From: Prostheceraeus crozeri
Taxonomy: Eukaryota; Platyhelminthes; Polycladida; Euryleptidae
Reading direction: 5' to 3'
Assembly (NCBI GenBank): GCA_907163375.1
Contig: CAJQUW010001823.1
Location: 55,987 to 119,986 of the forward strand
Length of the DNA: 64,000 nucleotides
The notes below the pieces were generated by a model. The model did not search any database and had not been told where the DNA came from. It worked only from the letters and a program-made list of their open reading frames with translations. A program made the translations under genes and the position numbers. Positions 11,301-21,650 of this stretch are shown piece after piece. Position 1 is the first letter of the stretch. Every line of letters begins with the position of its first letter.

Positions 11301-12288
11301 ACTTAAAACATTGCGATTCGCAATCTACAGAAATGACTGCTGCTTTATTTCTTAAATTTTTCGGAAGTTTAAAGGAGCCTCGTCCAGAGTAGTTTTCTAA
11401 TAAAGTGATTTTAAATAAGGCGGACTCAATACCATCAAAAACGAGACCGCTATTGCGCTCGTTAAATTTATCTATGTTTAATTTTAATCCTTGGATATGA
11501 AAATTTATCCAAGACTCATAGTCTACAACTTCGGTTGCAGGAGAGGAGGGTATGTGAAACTCCAACCTCTCTACTATTTGACCAGTATGGTGGTCGATTT
11601 TTACATATTTTATTTTAAGATAGATGAGCGCCTTCATCCTAAAATTGTCTAAATTGTTGAAGAGCGCTTCTATCAATGATGAATTTTGATGAAACCATTG
11701 CTCAAAGTTTGCAATGGTTTCTGAGGAGTCCATCTGGTAGTTCCTCACTAAATTATTTATGGACACTTCAGTGAGTCGGATAGAGGAGGTGCTGTTAGTA
11801 TAACTATCGTCACTGTGTGTATGTTGAAGTCTGTGCGAAGATAGTTCAAAACGTGTCTCGAAAGACTGAGCGCACAAGTCGCAAGAAAAGGAGACGACGT
11901 TAACAGAATCATCCCCACGTTCGGAGTTTGATGCCGGCTTAGGTCGACAAACACCTCGCTTGATGTGTCGGGTGAGATCCCGCTTCCTCGTGAAGATGTG
12001 TCCACAGTCAGCACATTCCCGATCGTTGCATTCCCGCGACAATGTTGACATGGAGTCGCTGTTGTTATCCGACTCGCTCGAGATGAGACTGGTATCACCT
12101 GAAAGAGAAATCATTCTATCATCTCTGTTCAAGTCTCAGTGTATTGTTACAACCTACCTTGACTCAACAACTCTAAACTTTCCTCGAGAAGGGAGGGCGT
12201 TGGTGATGAAGTTGATGCCTGAAATTGAGGAAGATGCTATTAGCCACACGTTTGAGGGAGATGAGTGAAGAAATTTTCAACTTACCAT
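8356..12288 (-). CDS. Polinton-type protein-primed DNA polymerase B with N-terminal zinc fingers, two introns
   Basis: The long frame 8356-12132 (about 1,258 codons) is the body. I place the true start at ATG 12288-12286, followed by intron 1 (12285-12219, GTAAGT...TTTCAG), a 61-bp exon 2 (12218-12158), and intron 2 (12157-12099, GTAGGT...CTTTCAG), joining in frame. The ATG at 12132 lies inside intron 2. Domains: C2H2 fingers (CADCGHIF..., CDLCAQSF..., CDRCIRNF...), a Cys-rich His motif (CPKCRKTF...VRDHDHITGKFR), exonuclease motifs (YADIECY, HNFKGYDSH, YLKLDVFLLADVF), and polymerase motifs A (YDQNNLYGSSL), B (KYKNNSLFGKTMED) and C. Motif C reads GGDTYSFF instead of the family DTDS: codon 8809-8811 is Tyr where the second catalytic Asp is expected. 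It would copy the element's own DNA by protein priming. The frame is open throughout, so the Asp loss is either recent or an assembly error. Confidence 0.85.
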
Positions 12289-12559
12289 TTCAACGAAATC
12301 AAGTTTAAGGTTGATACTTCAGTCAAATAATACGTCTCAAATTTGGAATTCACTAGAGAGCAGTTCACTTGTACGCCTCAAATACAGAATTCGCTAGACA
12401 ACAGTTCACTTATGCGTCTCAAAGACTGAGTGAAATGACACGAATGTCACTTTACATATATACTTTCATATTCATCATTCATTGGCTGTTCATTCTGATT
12501 GGTTGCTTGTTGATACTTAAGAATTAGAAAACATTTCAAAGTCATTATTCACAGTCAAC
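12289..12559. promoter_or_regulatory. Divergent promoter region between polymerase and 149-aa gene, with 41-bp repeats
   Basis: The region separates two divergent genes. Two full and one partial 41-bp direct repeats start at 12331, 12372 and 12413 (units begin TACGTCTCAAA or similar and contain GCAGTTCACTT). A TATA-like ACATATATAC lies at about 12,454-12,463. ATTGG (inverted CCAAT) occurs at about 12,480 and 12,499. These suggest a polymerase II promoter driving the plus-strand gene and perhaps both genes. Confidence 0.5.
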
Positions 12560-13009
12560 ATGACAAGCCCTCCGACAACACCAAACACAAAATTCTCTTC
12601 TCCATGCTCAACACCAAAGGCGCTCGTTGCACCAAACGCTCCAACGAAGGGGAAGGTAGAAAAGGTGTACCGACTGGACAATATCAGAAAGTTATCATTA
12701 CCAGCGGATGAGGAAGAGGAGAGTGTATGTGAGAAGGAGTGTCCCGACTTAACAGGCGTGAGGTGGAAGTATCTCCAGTACGATACTGACGATGTGATGG
12801 AGATCACCAGCACGAAATTCCTCCACCAATTATGGGAGTGGTACACCCCTAACTCCCAGCCACGAACTATGGAGGAGTGGGAGTATATTGACAAAGTGAG
12901 CCTCGCAGTGGAAGAACGATTAAAGCAACTGAACTGTTTTTGTTATCTATGTGAAGCCAGACTCTGGGACGATATTGACGATGAAGTCCTTTTGAAATAC
13001 ATGCCATAA
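12560..13009 (+). CDS. Unrecognised 149-aa acidic protein of the Polinton-type element
   Basis: ATG at 12560 follows the putative promoter; TAA at 13007-13009 overlaps an AATAAA signal (13008-13013). The N-terminus is rich in Thr, Pro and Ser (MTSPPTTPNTKF), then Lys and Val. The rest is acidic with many Trp and Glu (WEWYTP, MEEWEYIDK) and ends with a CFCYLCEARLWDDIDDE segment. The two closely spaced Cys pairs might bind a metal, though this is weak. No family recognised. It is divergent from the polymerase gene and uninterrupted, which argues that it is a real gene of the element. A terminal-protein, regulatory or packaging role would be a guess. Confidence 0.6.
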   Translation: MTSPPTTPNTKFSSPCSTPKALVAPNAPTKGKVEKVYRLDNIRKLSLPADEEEESVCEKECPDLTGVRWKYLQYDTDDVMEITSTKFLHQLWEWYTPNSQPRTMEEWEYIDKVSLAVEERLKQLNCFCYLCEARLWDDIDDEVLLKYMP

Positions 13010-13065
13010 TAAATTTTTATTTCATATTATCTTTGCTTTCATACTGACGTACTTGAATGGGGCCT

Positions 13066-13678
13066 CAGTGGATGATTTAACCATGTATACATTTTCATTT
13101 GGAAATAGAAGCACACTTATTCTAACTTGTAAATCTTAAAACATTTCATATGGACGATGATGATAGATGAAATAGTGTCAAATAAAATTAAGATAGCTTA
13201 CACTTCTGATACAGGGATAGCAATCGACTGCGATCCATGTGTAAAGAGCTTGTTAGACTACGGATGGGCTTAAGTGGATGATTTAACCATGCATACTTTT
13301 TCATTTGGAAATAGTAGCACGCTTAGTCTAACTTGTAAATCTTATAACATTTCATATGGACGATGATGATAGATGAAATAGTGTCAAATAAAATTAAGAT
13401 AGCTTACACTTCTGATACAGGGATAGCAATCGACTGCGATCCATGTGTAAAGAGCTTGTTAGACTACGGATGGGCTTAAGTGGATGATTTAACCATATAT
13501 ACTTTTTCATTTGGAAATAGTAGCACGCTTAGTCTAACTTGTAAATCTTAAAACATTTCATATGGACGATGATGATAGATGAAATAGTGTCAAATAAAAT
13601 TAAGATAGCTTACACTTCTGATACAGGGATAGCAATCGACTGCGATCCATGTGTAAAGAGCTTGTTAGACTACGGAAG
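13066..13678 (+). repeat. Three tandem copies of a ~205-bp unit
   Basis: Units begin GGATGATTTAACCATG at about 13,070, 13,276 and 13,481 and end GTTAGACTACGGA. Copies two and three are almost identical and copy one slightly diverged. The array lies just 3' of the 149-aa gene and 3' of the convergent coiled-coil gene. Short frames inside it are repeated in each unit and are not genes. Confidence 0.9.
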
Positions 13679-13689
13679 AGAGAAGTGTG

Positions 13690-15004
13690 TTATGTTGCGT
13701 GTGGCGCGTGAGTGTCCTCCCATTTCATTCCATTCATCATTTTTCTTCCCCTCTGCATTCCATATCCGAGGATATGTGGCGGGCTTGGGACCGGTTTAGC
13801 TGCATTAGAAGGTTGGCCCTTAAAAGAGCCCATGGGTCGTTCTCCGTCCACCGACACTACTACTGCAAACACTCTGAAAGAAAAATAATAGGAGATAAGA
13901 TGAGCTACAAAAATGATTATGTTGAATAGACTTACTGGGAACCTTCTTTCTAACTTTTCTGACGACGAAGTCATCAAGCTCTCCATTGATGTTCATCGTC
14001 ATGTGGAGGCAGCGAACTCCATCCCCCTCATAACACAAGTGTGTTTCATTTAAGTCGCTGGAGATTGTAGGGGCATCACATACGTTATTCTCAAAGAGGG
14101 GAAGATGAACCTCATATACTCTCCTTTTTCGACACTTCAAACGCTCATGCAGTCGCTCCACTTCACCCGTCAACCTCTTATTAATAACCTTCACCTCCTC
14201 CGTCTCCTTCACCACGCTTCGCATCCGCTCTATCTCTTCATCCTTCCTCGACACACTCGCCTGCAAACTCTCCACCAAACCTGCCTTCCTCATCAACTCT
14301 CTCCTTTCCGCCATCCATTCCTTCTCCTTCTTTCTCAAGCTCTCCAACTCTTCCCTCGTTGCCCTATACCCCTCAACCTTCACCATCAGCTCTTCATTCT
14401 CCTTCAAAACTTTTCTATTATTACTTTCCAAAGCCATCACACGATCCTTCATTCTCACAAATACCTCCGTATCATACGCCTCTTGCTGCCGTGGCGATGA
14501 CGCTGCCATCGGCTTAGCCACTTCCTCCCCCTCCCACTCTTCCTTCAAATCCGCTATATCCCCAAACAAATCTTCCATCACCGCATCCAAATCAACATCA
14601 TCCTTCTTCTTCATTTTCGCTCTCAACTCAACTTCCTCACTCGAACTCCCATCACTCGAAATCACATCACTCGAATTCCTCACCACTTTCTCCCCAATCA
14701 CGTCCTGAATCGTTGCCACCGCCTTTCTCACCTCTTCCTTTTCCAACAACTCTCCCTCAAACCATGCCTTGAACCCCTTCTCTCCGATGTTCCCACTCTC
14801 ACACTGCAAATGCGCCTTCATAAATTCCTTCTCATCCATCATCACAGATTTCCGACAAGACACACACAACCTCAACATCACTTTCCTCTCATGGCCCATC
14901 GTCCCCTCTTTTTCTTTTAAATGCTTCTTCAGTTCACTACCTCTGGCAATCTTGCCACAACTACACTTGCCAACCAACATCTTTGCGTTATTCGGTTTTG
15001 TCAT
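13690..15004 (-). CDS. Unrecognised Cys-motif/coiled-coil protein of the Polinton-type element
   Basis: ATG at 15004 opens a frame that stays open to 13820. Residues about 12-70 have paired Cys/His (CSCGKIARGSELKKHL, LCVSCRKSV, HLQC) that may form zinc fingers. Acidic stretches follow, then a long Glu/Lys/Arg-rich region (about 170-290) with the pattern of a coiled coil. A spliced 3' end is likely: donor GTAAGT at 13935, polypyrimidine tract and AG ending at 13872. Joining there keeps frame and replaces a hydrophobic tail with a Pro/Gly/Arg-rich one ending at 13690. Without splicing the protein is 394 aa. No family recognised. It could be a structural or DNA-binding protein of the element. 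It is convergent with the 149-aa gene across the 205-bp repeats. Confidence 0.6.
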
Positions 15005-15866
15005 GATAATTCTGTAAAGATAGAGTAAAATTTGATAGCAAGTGTTTATAGGATACTACTTGCTGATATGCATTGAAAGACTAAGTCACCAAACATTTGA
15101 TAGCAAGTCAGCAACCGTTTGGGTGTTAAGCTCTTGAATCCGTTACAGGCATTACTCAGAGGGGATCTTATCCCAGCTCCAAGGCCTCGACCCACAAATC
15201 CAAACTCGATCGGACAGAGCGTGCGTCATATCACTGTGTTGGTATCCGGGCCCCAGTTTTGACATGAAAACCGGTGGAGTTATTTACAAGAGGAAACGAC
15301 CCAAGTCACAGAGACTCATAAACGACTGCTTTTTATTCAAAAACTTTATTATCATTAAATATGAATTCAAATTTTTCAGTATTTTAGTACTACTCATAAA
15401 ACGTTTATAAGTAGTCTGTCACCTTCAGCATAGCAAACGCTGTCGAATGTTTTTTGAATCAAGTCTAAAGGACTTGTAGAAGCAAAGTTATAGCCGTTTG
15501 AAGATTTCGGCCTACTATCATCAAATGGTCAGTCATGCTATACTGACTAACCTATAAGTCTGACACCTTAGCTGATATCAGCAATGTAAAGTCAGAAGTC
15601 CGATATCGGACCTCAAGGGAAACGACTTACCTGTAGTCAGTTTCTCAACTTAGTGAAATTCCTCTCCCGATCCCGTTCTTATATACCCTGTGAATATGCA
15701 ATCGATAAGAGGGGGGAGGTCAGTGAAATTTGATGAAAAATGTTTTGGTGACGGTCCCAGGTCGAAATTCCACACTTTGGAAAATTTTCAAAATTTTACC
15801 CATACAAAGTCACTCTGACACTTAGGATTTTTTCAGGTGAGCGAGCTCCGACCTAAGATCTTGTAA
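15005..15866. other. Non-coding region between the coiled-coil gene and the right subterminal repeats
   Basis: No gene-like frame. CTATCTTTACAG just upstream of the ATG at 15004 looks like a splice acceptor, so a non-coding first exon may lie here. A direct repeat TTTGATAGCAAGT occurs at about 15,032 and 15,097. Confidence 0.4.
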
Positions 15867-16241
15867 CCGCTCTAACTTTTGAACGAAGACAGATATGAAC
15901 AAGCCGTTTCTTTCACTGAATTTGTCTCACTCTTAGCTTTCAAACGAGCTATGGCACGACAAAATCCGTCCACTGGAAGCCAAAATCGAAGCGAGCTGTC
16001 CAGAGGGGGGGGGACGTCAGCGAAAATTTTTTCTCTCCGATTGAGCTGGTAATACACCATTTCCATGTAGAATTTGACGCTGAATCCGAATCTGGCCTCC
16101 GTTTTCCCATCCGATGCTTCGTTTTGGCTCTACAGTAGGCAGCCATCGCAAAAATTCTAACTCTGTCGTTTTTTCGAAAAATGTTGAAAATTTTTTCTCG
16201 CCGATTGACTTGAAACTCACCATACAGATAGAGAATTTCAC
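15867..16241. repeat. Extra subterminal module next to the right TIR
   Basis: It repeats, in the same orientation, the inner part of the right TIR: GACAAAATCCGTCCACTGGA occurs at about 15,958 and 16,450, 492 bp apart, each followed by a G-run and GACGTCAGCGAAAATTTTTT. The left end has only one such module, so the element's ends are asymmetric. Confidence 0.75.
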
Positions 16242-17085
16242 GCTGATTCCAAATCTGAAATCCGTTTTCCAATCCGATGCTTCGTTTTGAAGCTAGAGCC
16301 CAAAACGTCCCAAATTCTAACTCTGTCGTTTTTCGCCAATGTCCCAAAATCTTAAATGGCGTCTCACATCTAAACGAAGACAGATATGAACAAGCCGTTT
16401 CTTTCAGTGAATTTGTCTCACTCTTAGCTTTCAAACAAGCTATTGCACGACAAAATCCGTCCACTGGAAGCCAAGATCGAAGCTAGCTCTCCCGAGGGGG
16501 GGGACGTCAGCGAAAATTTTTTCTCTCCGATTGCTTTCAAATTCACCATACCGATGCAGAATTTCACGCTGAATCCGAATCCGGCCTCCGTTTTCTCATC
16601 CGATGGTTCGTTTGGGCGCTACACACCAAAACGTCCCAAATTCTAACTCTGTTAAAATTTTGAAGAAAAATTTTTTCTCGCCGATTGAGCTGGAAATCAC
16701 ACCACAGATGCAGAATTTTACGCTGAATCCGAATCTGGCAGCCATTTCACCATCCACGACAACCTAGACGGTCGCCCACGACAACCTAGACGGTCGGCGA
16801 CGTCAACCTAGACGGTCGCCCACGTCAACCTAGACGGTCGCCCACGTCAACCAGGCGGTCGGACCAACTCACCCGAGTCTCACACTCTGTCGTTGCAGAG
16901 GGGGGGGGGAGTCAGCGAACAGTTTGTGAACGTGGACCCACCTGGCCGGCACACCACGACAGACTACAACCTCTGTCGTTCCAGAGGGGGGGGAGTCAGA
17001 CCCAAAGCACCACGGCGGCCGACCACGACACTCTGTCGTTCCAGAGGGGGGGCGCCGGTCGAGTGTTCGCCGTTTTCTTACTACT
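16242..17085 (-). repeat. Right terminal inverted repeat of the Polinton-type element
   Basis: Complement of 6981-7824, also 844 bp. It contains the mirrored minisatellite (about 16,754-16,861), three G-run plus hairpin units (about 16,885-17,050), and the CT terminus next to the second CTTGGC. Confidence 0.85.
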
Positions 17086-19129
17086 CTTGGCATTTCGTTG
17101 AGATATGTTTATGATGGGAAGATCTATGAGCGCGCAATAGCTGTTGTTCGTCTGCAGAACTTGACAGCAAGTCATATTTCCGAAAAGCTAATGACGCTGC
17201 TGCAGCAGTTGGAACTTTCTCCACTTGATTGTGTAGGTCAAGGATATGATGGCGCCTCTGTCATGAGCGGTACTAGTGGTGGTGTGCAGGCACTTGTGAA
17301 GGCAGGGGGTTATCATAATGCTCATTATGTTCATTGCGCATCACACCGACTGAATTTGATTCTTGGCTCTGTCGCTGAAGTTGATCCGACCGTAACTTTA
17401 TTTTTCGATATCATGGATCGTGTACATACCTTCATGACAAGAGCAAAGCGGCATGAGCGGTTCATTCATTTTCAACGACTGCTGTATCGTGATTCGCAGC
17501 CTTTAGAACTCATTCACTCATGTGATACTCGCTGGTCCTCCAGATCATTGGAGGTTGAAAAATTTTCACGACGTTTTGATGTCATCATGGACACTTTGGC
17601 ATCTTTTGAGAACGATTCTGATACCGATGCAAAGCTACAAGCAGCGTCACTTCTCGACGGAATCCAAACACAAAAATTTATCATTTTGATGTCATTTTTC
17701 AACAGGCTGTATCACTACACCGACACGGCTTCTAAAGGTCTGCAAAGACGTGAGACGGATGTTTCCACTTGTTCGTTGCTGATTAAGTTGCTTGAGGACA
17801 ATTTGAGTGACATTGATATCAAAAGCATAATTGAATATTCTCTCAGTCTATGTGCCACATATGAAATCACGGATGTTGATACTCAGCCATCGCAGAGAGC
17901 AAAGCGTCTTTCTTCAAAGCTCAAATCATTCTACGTAACTCTCTCGGTCGGCCAAAATTCTCATAACACCATTGACAAAGTTGAAATATTGCTCAAGCGA
18001 ATTATTGCTCATGTATCGGCCGAACTGAGAAGTCGTTTTGGCGATTGTCAAACCACAAGTATGAGGGCAGCAGCTTCATTGTTGCCCGGTGGTGATGATT
18101 ACATGGACTATGAACTGTTGAACGAAACAGCCAAAATGTTTCATTTTTCGCTACCTGAAGGTGAAATTAAAGTTTTTGAAAGCTTCCTTCTACAAAAGCT
18201 TAAGTCTTTCAACCAAGGATTGAGCTCAGGCTTCACCCTCATGGATATTTTCGATTTTATTGACAGGGAGATTTTCCCGAATCTGCATAGATTAGTTCAT
18301 ATTCTATTGACAATGCCACAAACATCGTGCAACGTTGAGAGGCTTTTTCTTCAGTGAAACGAATTAAAACTCGTTTGAGATCACAAATGTCTACGGAAAG
18401 ACTTTGCAATCTGTGTTTATTGACATTTGAAAAAGATCTTTCCAAAAAATTGAATTATGACGATATTCTTAATCTGTTTAAGAAGATGAAGAACCGCAGA
18501 CTGTTATGATTGTATCTACATAACAAAATGAAAAAAAGGAATATAAAGTGAGTAACTGAAAGTATTCGTTTTTGGTTTGCAATGTAGCGTTTTGGAAATA
18601 CAGTGATGTTTTATTCTCCTTGAGATTCCATTATCATGTGCTGTGAATCATGCATCTAAATTCAACTCCACTCCTAAATTTGGAAAAAGATATTTTCTTA
18701 TGGTCTAAGTGAAAATCACACATTTGTCGTCTACAAAATCTTTCAATGTCCTATGTAATTTTCTATAGTGTGAAGTCCATTCTTTAGGAATGCGGCATAT
18801 GGGCCTAATAGGATTTTCAAAAAACATAGTGTACACATATTGGCACAATTCATTTCAACTAACCCGCAAAGAAAAATTGTGTAACAATGATTGTGGCTTG
18901 GACATCTGAAAATAGATGATGTCGACGCCAAGAAAAATTGTAAATTGCAAAAATAGTAAGCTTCAGTTAGATAACACTGTCATTTTGTTTTTTGAAATAG
19001 GCCTAATTTCAGAGACCAGATTTGAGAGCAGCAATTTCTTAGTAGGGGGCCTACTAATCACTGCAAAATTCACTGACGAGACGAGGATTGTGTATGCCCC
19101 CCATTACAAAATCTCTAGCTACGTGCCTG

Positions 19130-19518
19130 GTGCGCGCACGAAGCGGCCTGGTCGCGACGACTAAGTCGTGGCGGCCAGCAAGAATGCTTAGTCATCGTTG
19201 CGGGGATGGGAAGTCGTCAACTTGCGCGCGCACTTTGCGACGCGACCAATTGGTCGTGGCGGCCATCAAGATTTGCAGCGACGCACACAGGCGGCCAAGA
19301 TGTCGCGGCGACCAGTAAAATGCATTGCGCGCACTTATGGCGACCCTTCCCGCGACAAATAGATAATAAACTGCTGCAACTTTTTTCCTCATTCATTTTT
19401 TCCTCAACAAATGGCGTCGATTGGCCGCAGTCGCGGCCGCCTTCATGGTCGTACATTTTTTTGGCCGCGGCGGCCATGGTCCCCGCGACCTGGCTACTTA
19501 GTGCGCGCACGCCCTAAG
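19130..19518. mobile_element. GC-rich MITE-like element, left tip separated by the hAT insertion
   Basis: GTGCGCGCAC at 19130 and at 19501-19510 begins inverted ends that match imperfectly for about 30-48 bp (AAGCGGCCTGGTCGCG against AAGTAGCCAGGTCGCG). Outside, GCCCTA at the right is mirrored by TAGGGG at 5279, left of the hAT. So the MITE tip lies on the far side of the hAT. GC content is far above the surroundings. Open frames on both strands here are composition artefacts. I could not find its target duplication. Confidence 0.6.
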
Positions 19519-21600
19519 AGATCGCATGCGAAACAATGATGAGATAGCGGTGCCTCAATCAATCGAACAAAGGAAACACTCGAAGAAGTTGATCGACTGC
19601 TTGGTGATCGAATTCCATGTCGACATTCAGTCCACGAAGCCTAATGACTGTTCGCCTGTTGAAAACGTTTGAGGAATCATTATAAAGAGGTTGACTGACC
19701 AAGAATACAATGACTTGACCTCATTGAAAACAGAAATCAAAATCATTTAATGAAGTGTCAGTCGAGAATTTGGCAAAACCCTCATTTCAAGCACCTCGAG
19801 AAGATGCAGAAAAATTGTAGCGAAGAGTGAAGATAGGTCAAATAAATCATGATGACTCAAGCTTGATTTACCATTTCCTTCCTTGACTTATATAATGCTT
19901 TTGATTCGAAAGTGTAAAGTAGCTATAATAACTGTAGCAACTAAAGCAACAGCAGTTTTCCGAAATTGTTACCTTGAAATGGTTGGCCTGACGCATACAC
20001 GTATATTAATTCTGCAATGCCTCATTGTTCACACTAATCATAATAGTTCATTTGTATCATGCACTTTAATTGATGTAACGCAATTTAAGCAGAAAATTTT
20101 GTTTGGTCTAGACGATTTTAAAAACCCGATGATCAATGGATCAACCTTCCATGATCTTTCATCATCGTCTTTGAATCAAACACTCATATCAGTGACTGCA
20201 GTCCGTCAATATGTGAAGCGAGGACTGATGTACGACTACAGTAAAACGGCGAACACAAGTCCAATAGTTGAGAAAGTGAAAAAAACGGTATAGCGAAGTA
20301 ATGCAGTATTGGTGAACGTGCTTCATCGACTTATACCACCGGAACTTTGTCCGTCGAATGATTCATGGTGACGTTACTTCTTATTGACTTATTTCATCTT
20401 CTCCCTTGAATACTTATAATCTCTATACGTCTGTTACTTCGATGATTTTATGAATTGGGACATTTGCTCACGAATTTGAAGTGAAACTGCTTTATTAAAT
20501 GCAGAAAGGATTAAAGATGATCAGATAGGACTATACATGTATGTCTTAATGTAGGCTAAAGATGAATTCATACTTGAGCTTTAATTTCTGATCTAGATGC
20601 AATCTCAATCCAGACTGAAAGTCAGTCTGGACGCAAAATTCAATCTAGATCGAAAATTTATCCAGATTATGTTTCAACTCTGCTCATACTTCATTCCAGA
20701 TTATATTTTTACTCTACTTTAATTGTCATTCATGCTACACTCATTTATTTATCCAGCTAGTAGAAGGCAATATGTCGATATAATGCGAGATTATCAAGGA
20801 TATGCATTTGACCTTGTACTAATTTGCTACAATTTGTTGTCATATTTCATTGCTGATACTCGGGTAATCCATCTGGGCCCGGTTGCTCGACTCAGAACTT
20901 AGCTTAAGTGGCCATTTAAAGAAGTCGCAAAATGACCAATTAGTTAATTGGTGTTGCTCGTTTTTCAACTGATTATTCTATAAGTTCCGTAACTTAAGAC
21001 AGACAACCCCTGCATTAGCGCGATACTTAATTAATGTAAATGTTCGCATTAGCTAAATTAACAGGTAGTTAGTGTCTGTTACTCAACTCGACACTGAATG
21101 GCGTGGCCATTCAAAGCTACACGTGACAAGAATTTGCACACGTAAAGAAAATCATAGAGTAACCGACATGGATATGTTGATAATATACTGATTAAAAAAA
21201 GAAGTGACTGTCAGATGTTTTGAAATATCCTCTATGTTCAATCAGAACTCCTTCAAGTGCAGCCGGTTGCAAATTTGCAATTGTCCTGCCGAGGTGGCAA
21301 GAACATGTTTTAAAGTTGTATGTAGTTATAAGATCCTGCCATCTAGTCTGAAAGTGACCTGTCGGAAATACTTCAAATTGTTCATGAATGAGAATCATCT
21401 CGTTGAACTTGTTTGGAGACAAGAATCATTTACTTCTTAATTAATGATTATTACTTCTAATTTACCTCTTAAAAATTTCTTTTAAAAGGCTTCGGAGCAC
21501 ATTTTCATAAGAAGTGAGAAGAATATTCGTGAAGCAGTCCAGTTTATAAGTATCTGAAATACATTTGATGAGAGGAAAAACTACATTTTATCATAAATGT

Positions 21601-21650
21601 AATTCATACCGGTTTCAGTGCGTCATACACGCACTATCATCAGTGACGAC
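21601..21650 (-). ncRNA. Hammerhead-ribozyme-like motif (copy A)
   Basis: On the minus strand, CTGATGA (21643-21637) is followed by a six-pair stem AGTGCG/CGCACT around the loop TGTATGA. Then come GAAA (21616-21613) and ACCGGTA, which could give a palindromic short stem III and a UA cleavage site. This order is that of a type I hammerhead with minimal stem III, a class known from Penelope-like elements and retrozymes. Deviation: one unpaired U precedes stem II, and stem I is weak (TCA/TGA). Activity is uncertain. Confidence 0.4.

Larger units (their letters stand above)
6981..17085. mobile_element. Polinton/Maverick-type element, polymerase-only, 844-bp TIRs, 6-bp TSD
   Basis: The element starts AGTAGTAAGAAAACGG and ends with the complement. 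It is flanked by perfect CTTGGC at 6975-6980 and 17086-17091. AG...CT ends, a 6-bp duplication and long TIRs are hallmarks of Polintons. Genes inside: a degraded 5' polymerase copy (7984, +), DNA polymerase B (minus), a 149-aa gene (12560, +) and a coiled-coil gene (13690-15004, -). I see no retroviral-type integrase, packaging ATPase, adenain-type protease or capsid reading frame. Integration with a Polinton signature but without an integrase gene implies that the integrase acted in trans, or that the gene was lost before insertion. Confidence 0.85.
6065..18510 (+). pseudogene. hAT transposase with TTF-type zinc finger (ZMYM1-like), interrupted
   Basis: The 5' part starts at ATG 6065. It has a TTF-type finger (KFSSYWYSQYEWIEYS, CQPCRLF, NWKKL, then His residues; about 6330-6560) and a DUF4371-like region. 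It is cut at 6980 just after ITKSELLG. The 3' part resumes at 17092 in the matching frame, directly after the second CTTGGC. It has the hAT motif GQGYDGASVMSG, CASHRLNLIL and DTRWSSR. It ends with the C-terminal dimerisation region (NVERLF...), which finishes in a shifted frame at 18508-18510. Besides the 10-kb insertion there are two single-base frameshifts, near 6700 and near 18,350. Before the insertion the gene was otherwise continuous, so the Polinton arrived while the transposase was fairly young. Confidence 0.85.
5294..19129 (+). mobile_element. hAT transposon, split by a Polinton-type insertion
   Basis: The ends are perfect 12-bp inverted repeats CAGGCACGTAGC (5294-5305; complement at 19118-19129). 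Flanking 8-mers are GCGCGCGC (5286-5293) and GTGCGCGC (19130-19137), 7/8 identical, as expected for a hAT 8-bp duplication. Removing the 10,105-bp insertion and its 6-bp duplication leaves about 3.7 kb, a normal hAT size. It carries a TTF-finger transposase gene. The element itself sits at one end of a GC-rich MITE-like sequence. Confidence 0.85.

Noticed and set aside
14105-14500. 131-codon plus-strand frame, Leu/His-rich
   Set aside because: Lies antisense to the Glu/Lys-rich coiled-coil gene; its composition is the expected mirror of that coding sequence.
15872-16646. Similar frames near both Polinton ends containing FRCETPFKILGHWRKTTELEF
   Set aside because: They are translations of the repeated TIR modules, present in mirrored and duplicated copies; no start context or domain supports a protein.
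19088-19517. Overlapping frames on both strands in the GC-rich island
   Set aside because: Low stop-codon density from high GC; the inverted ends show a MITE-like element.
19883-20293. 136-codon frame
   Set aside because: No motif, no splice or promoter support, composition not distinctive.
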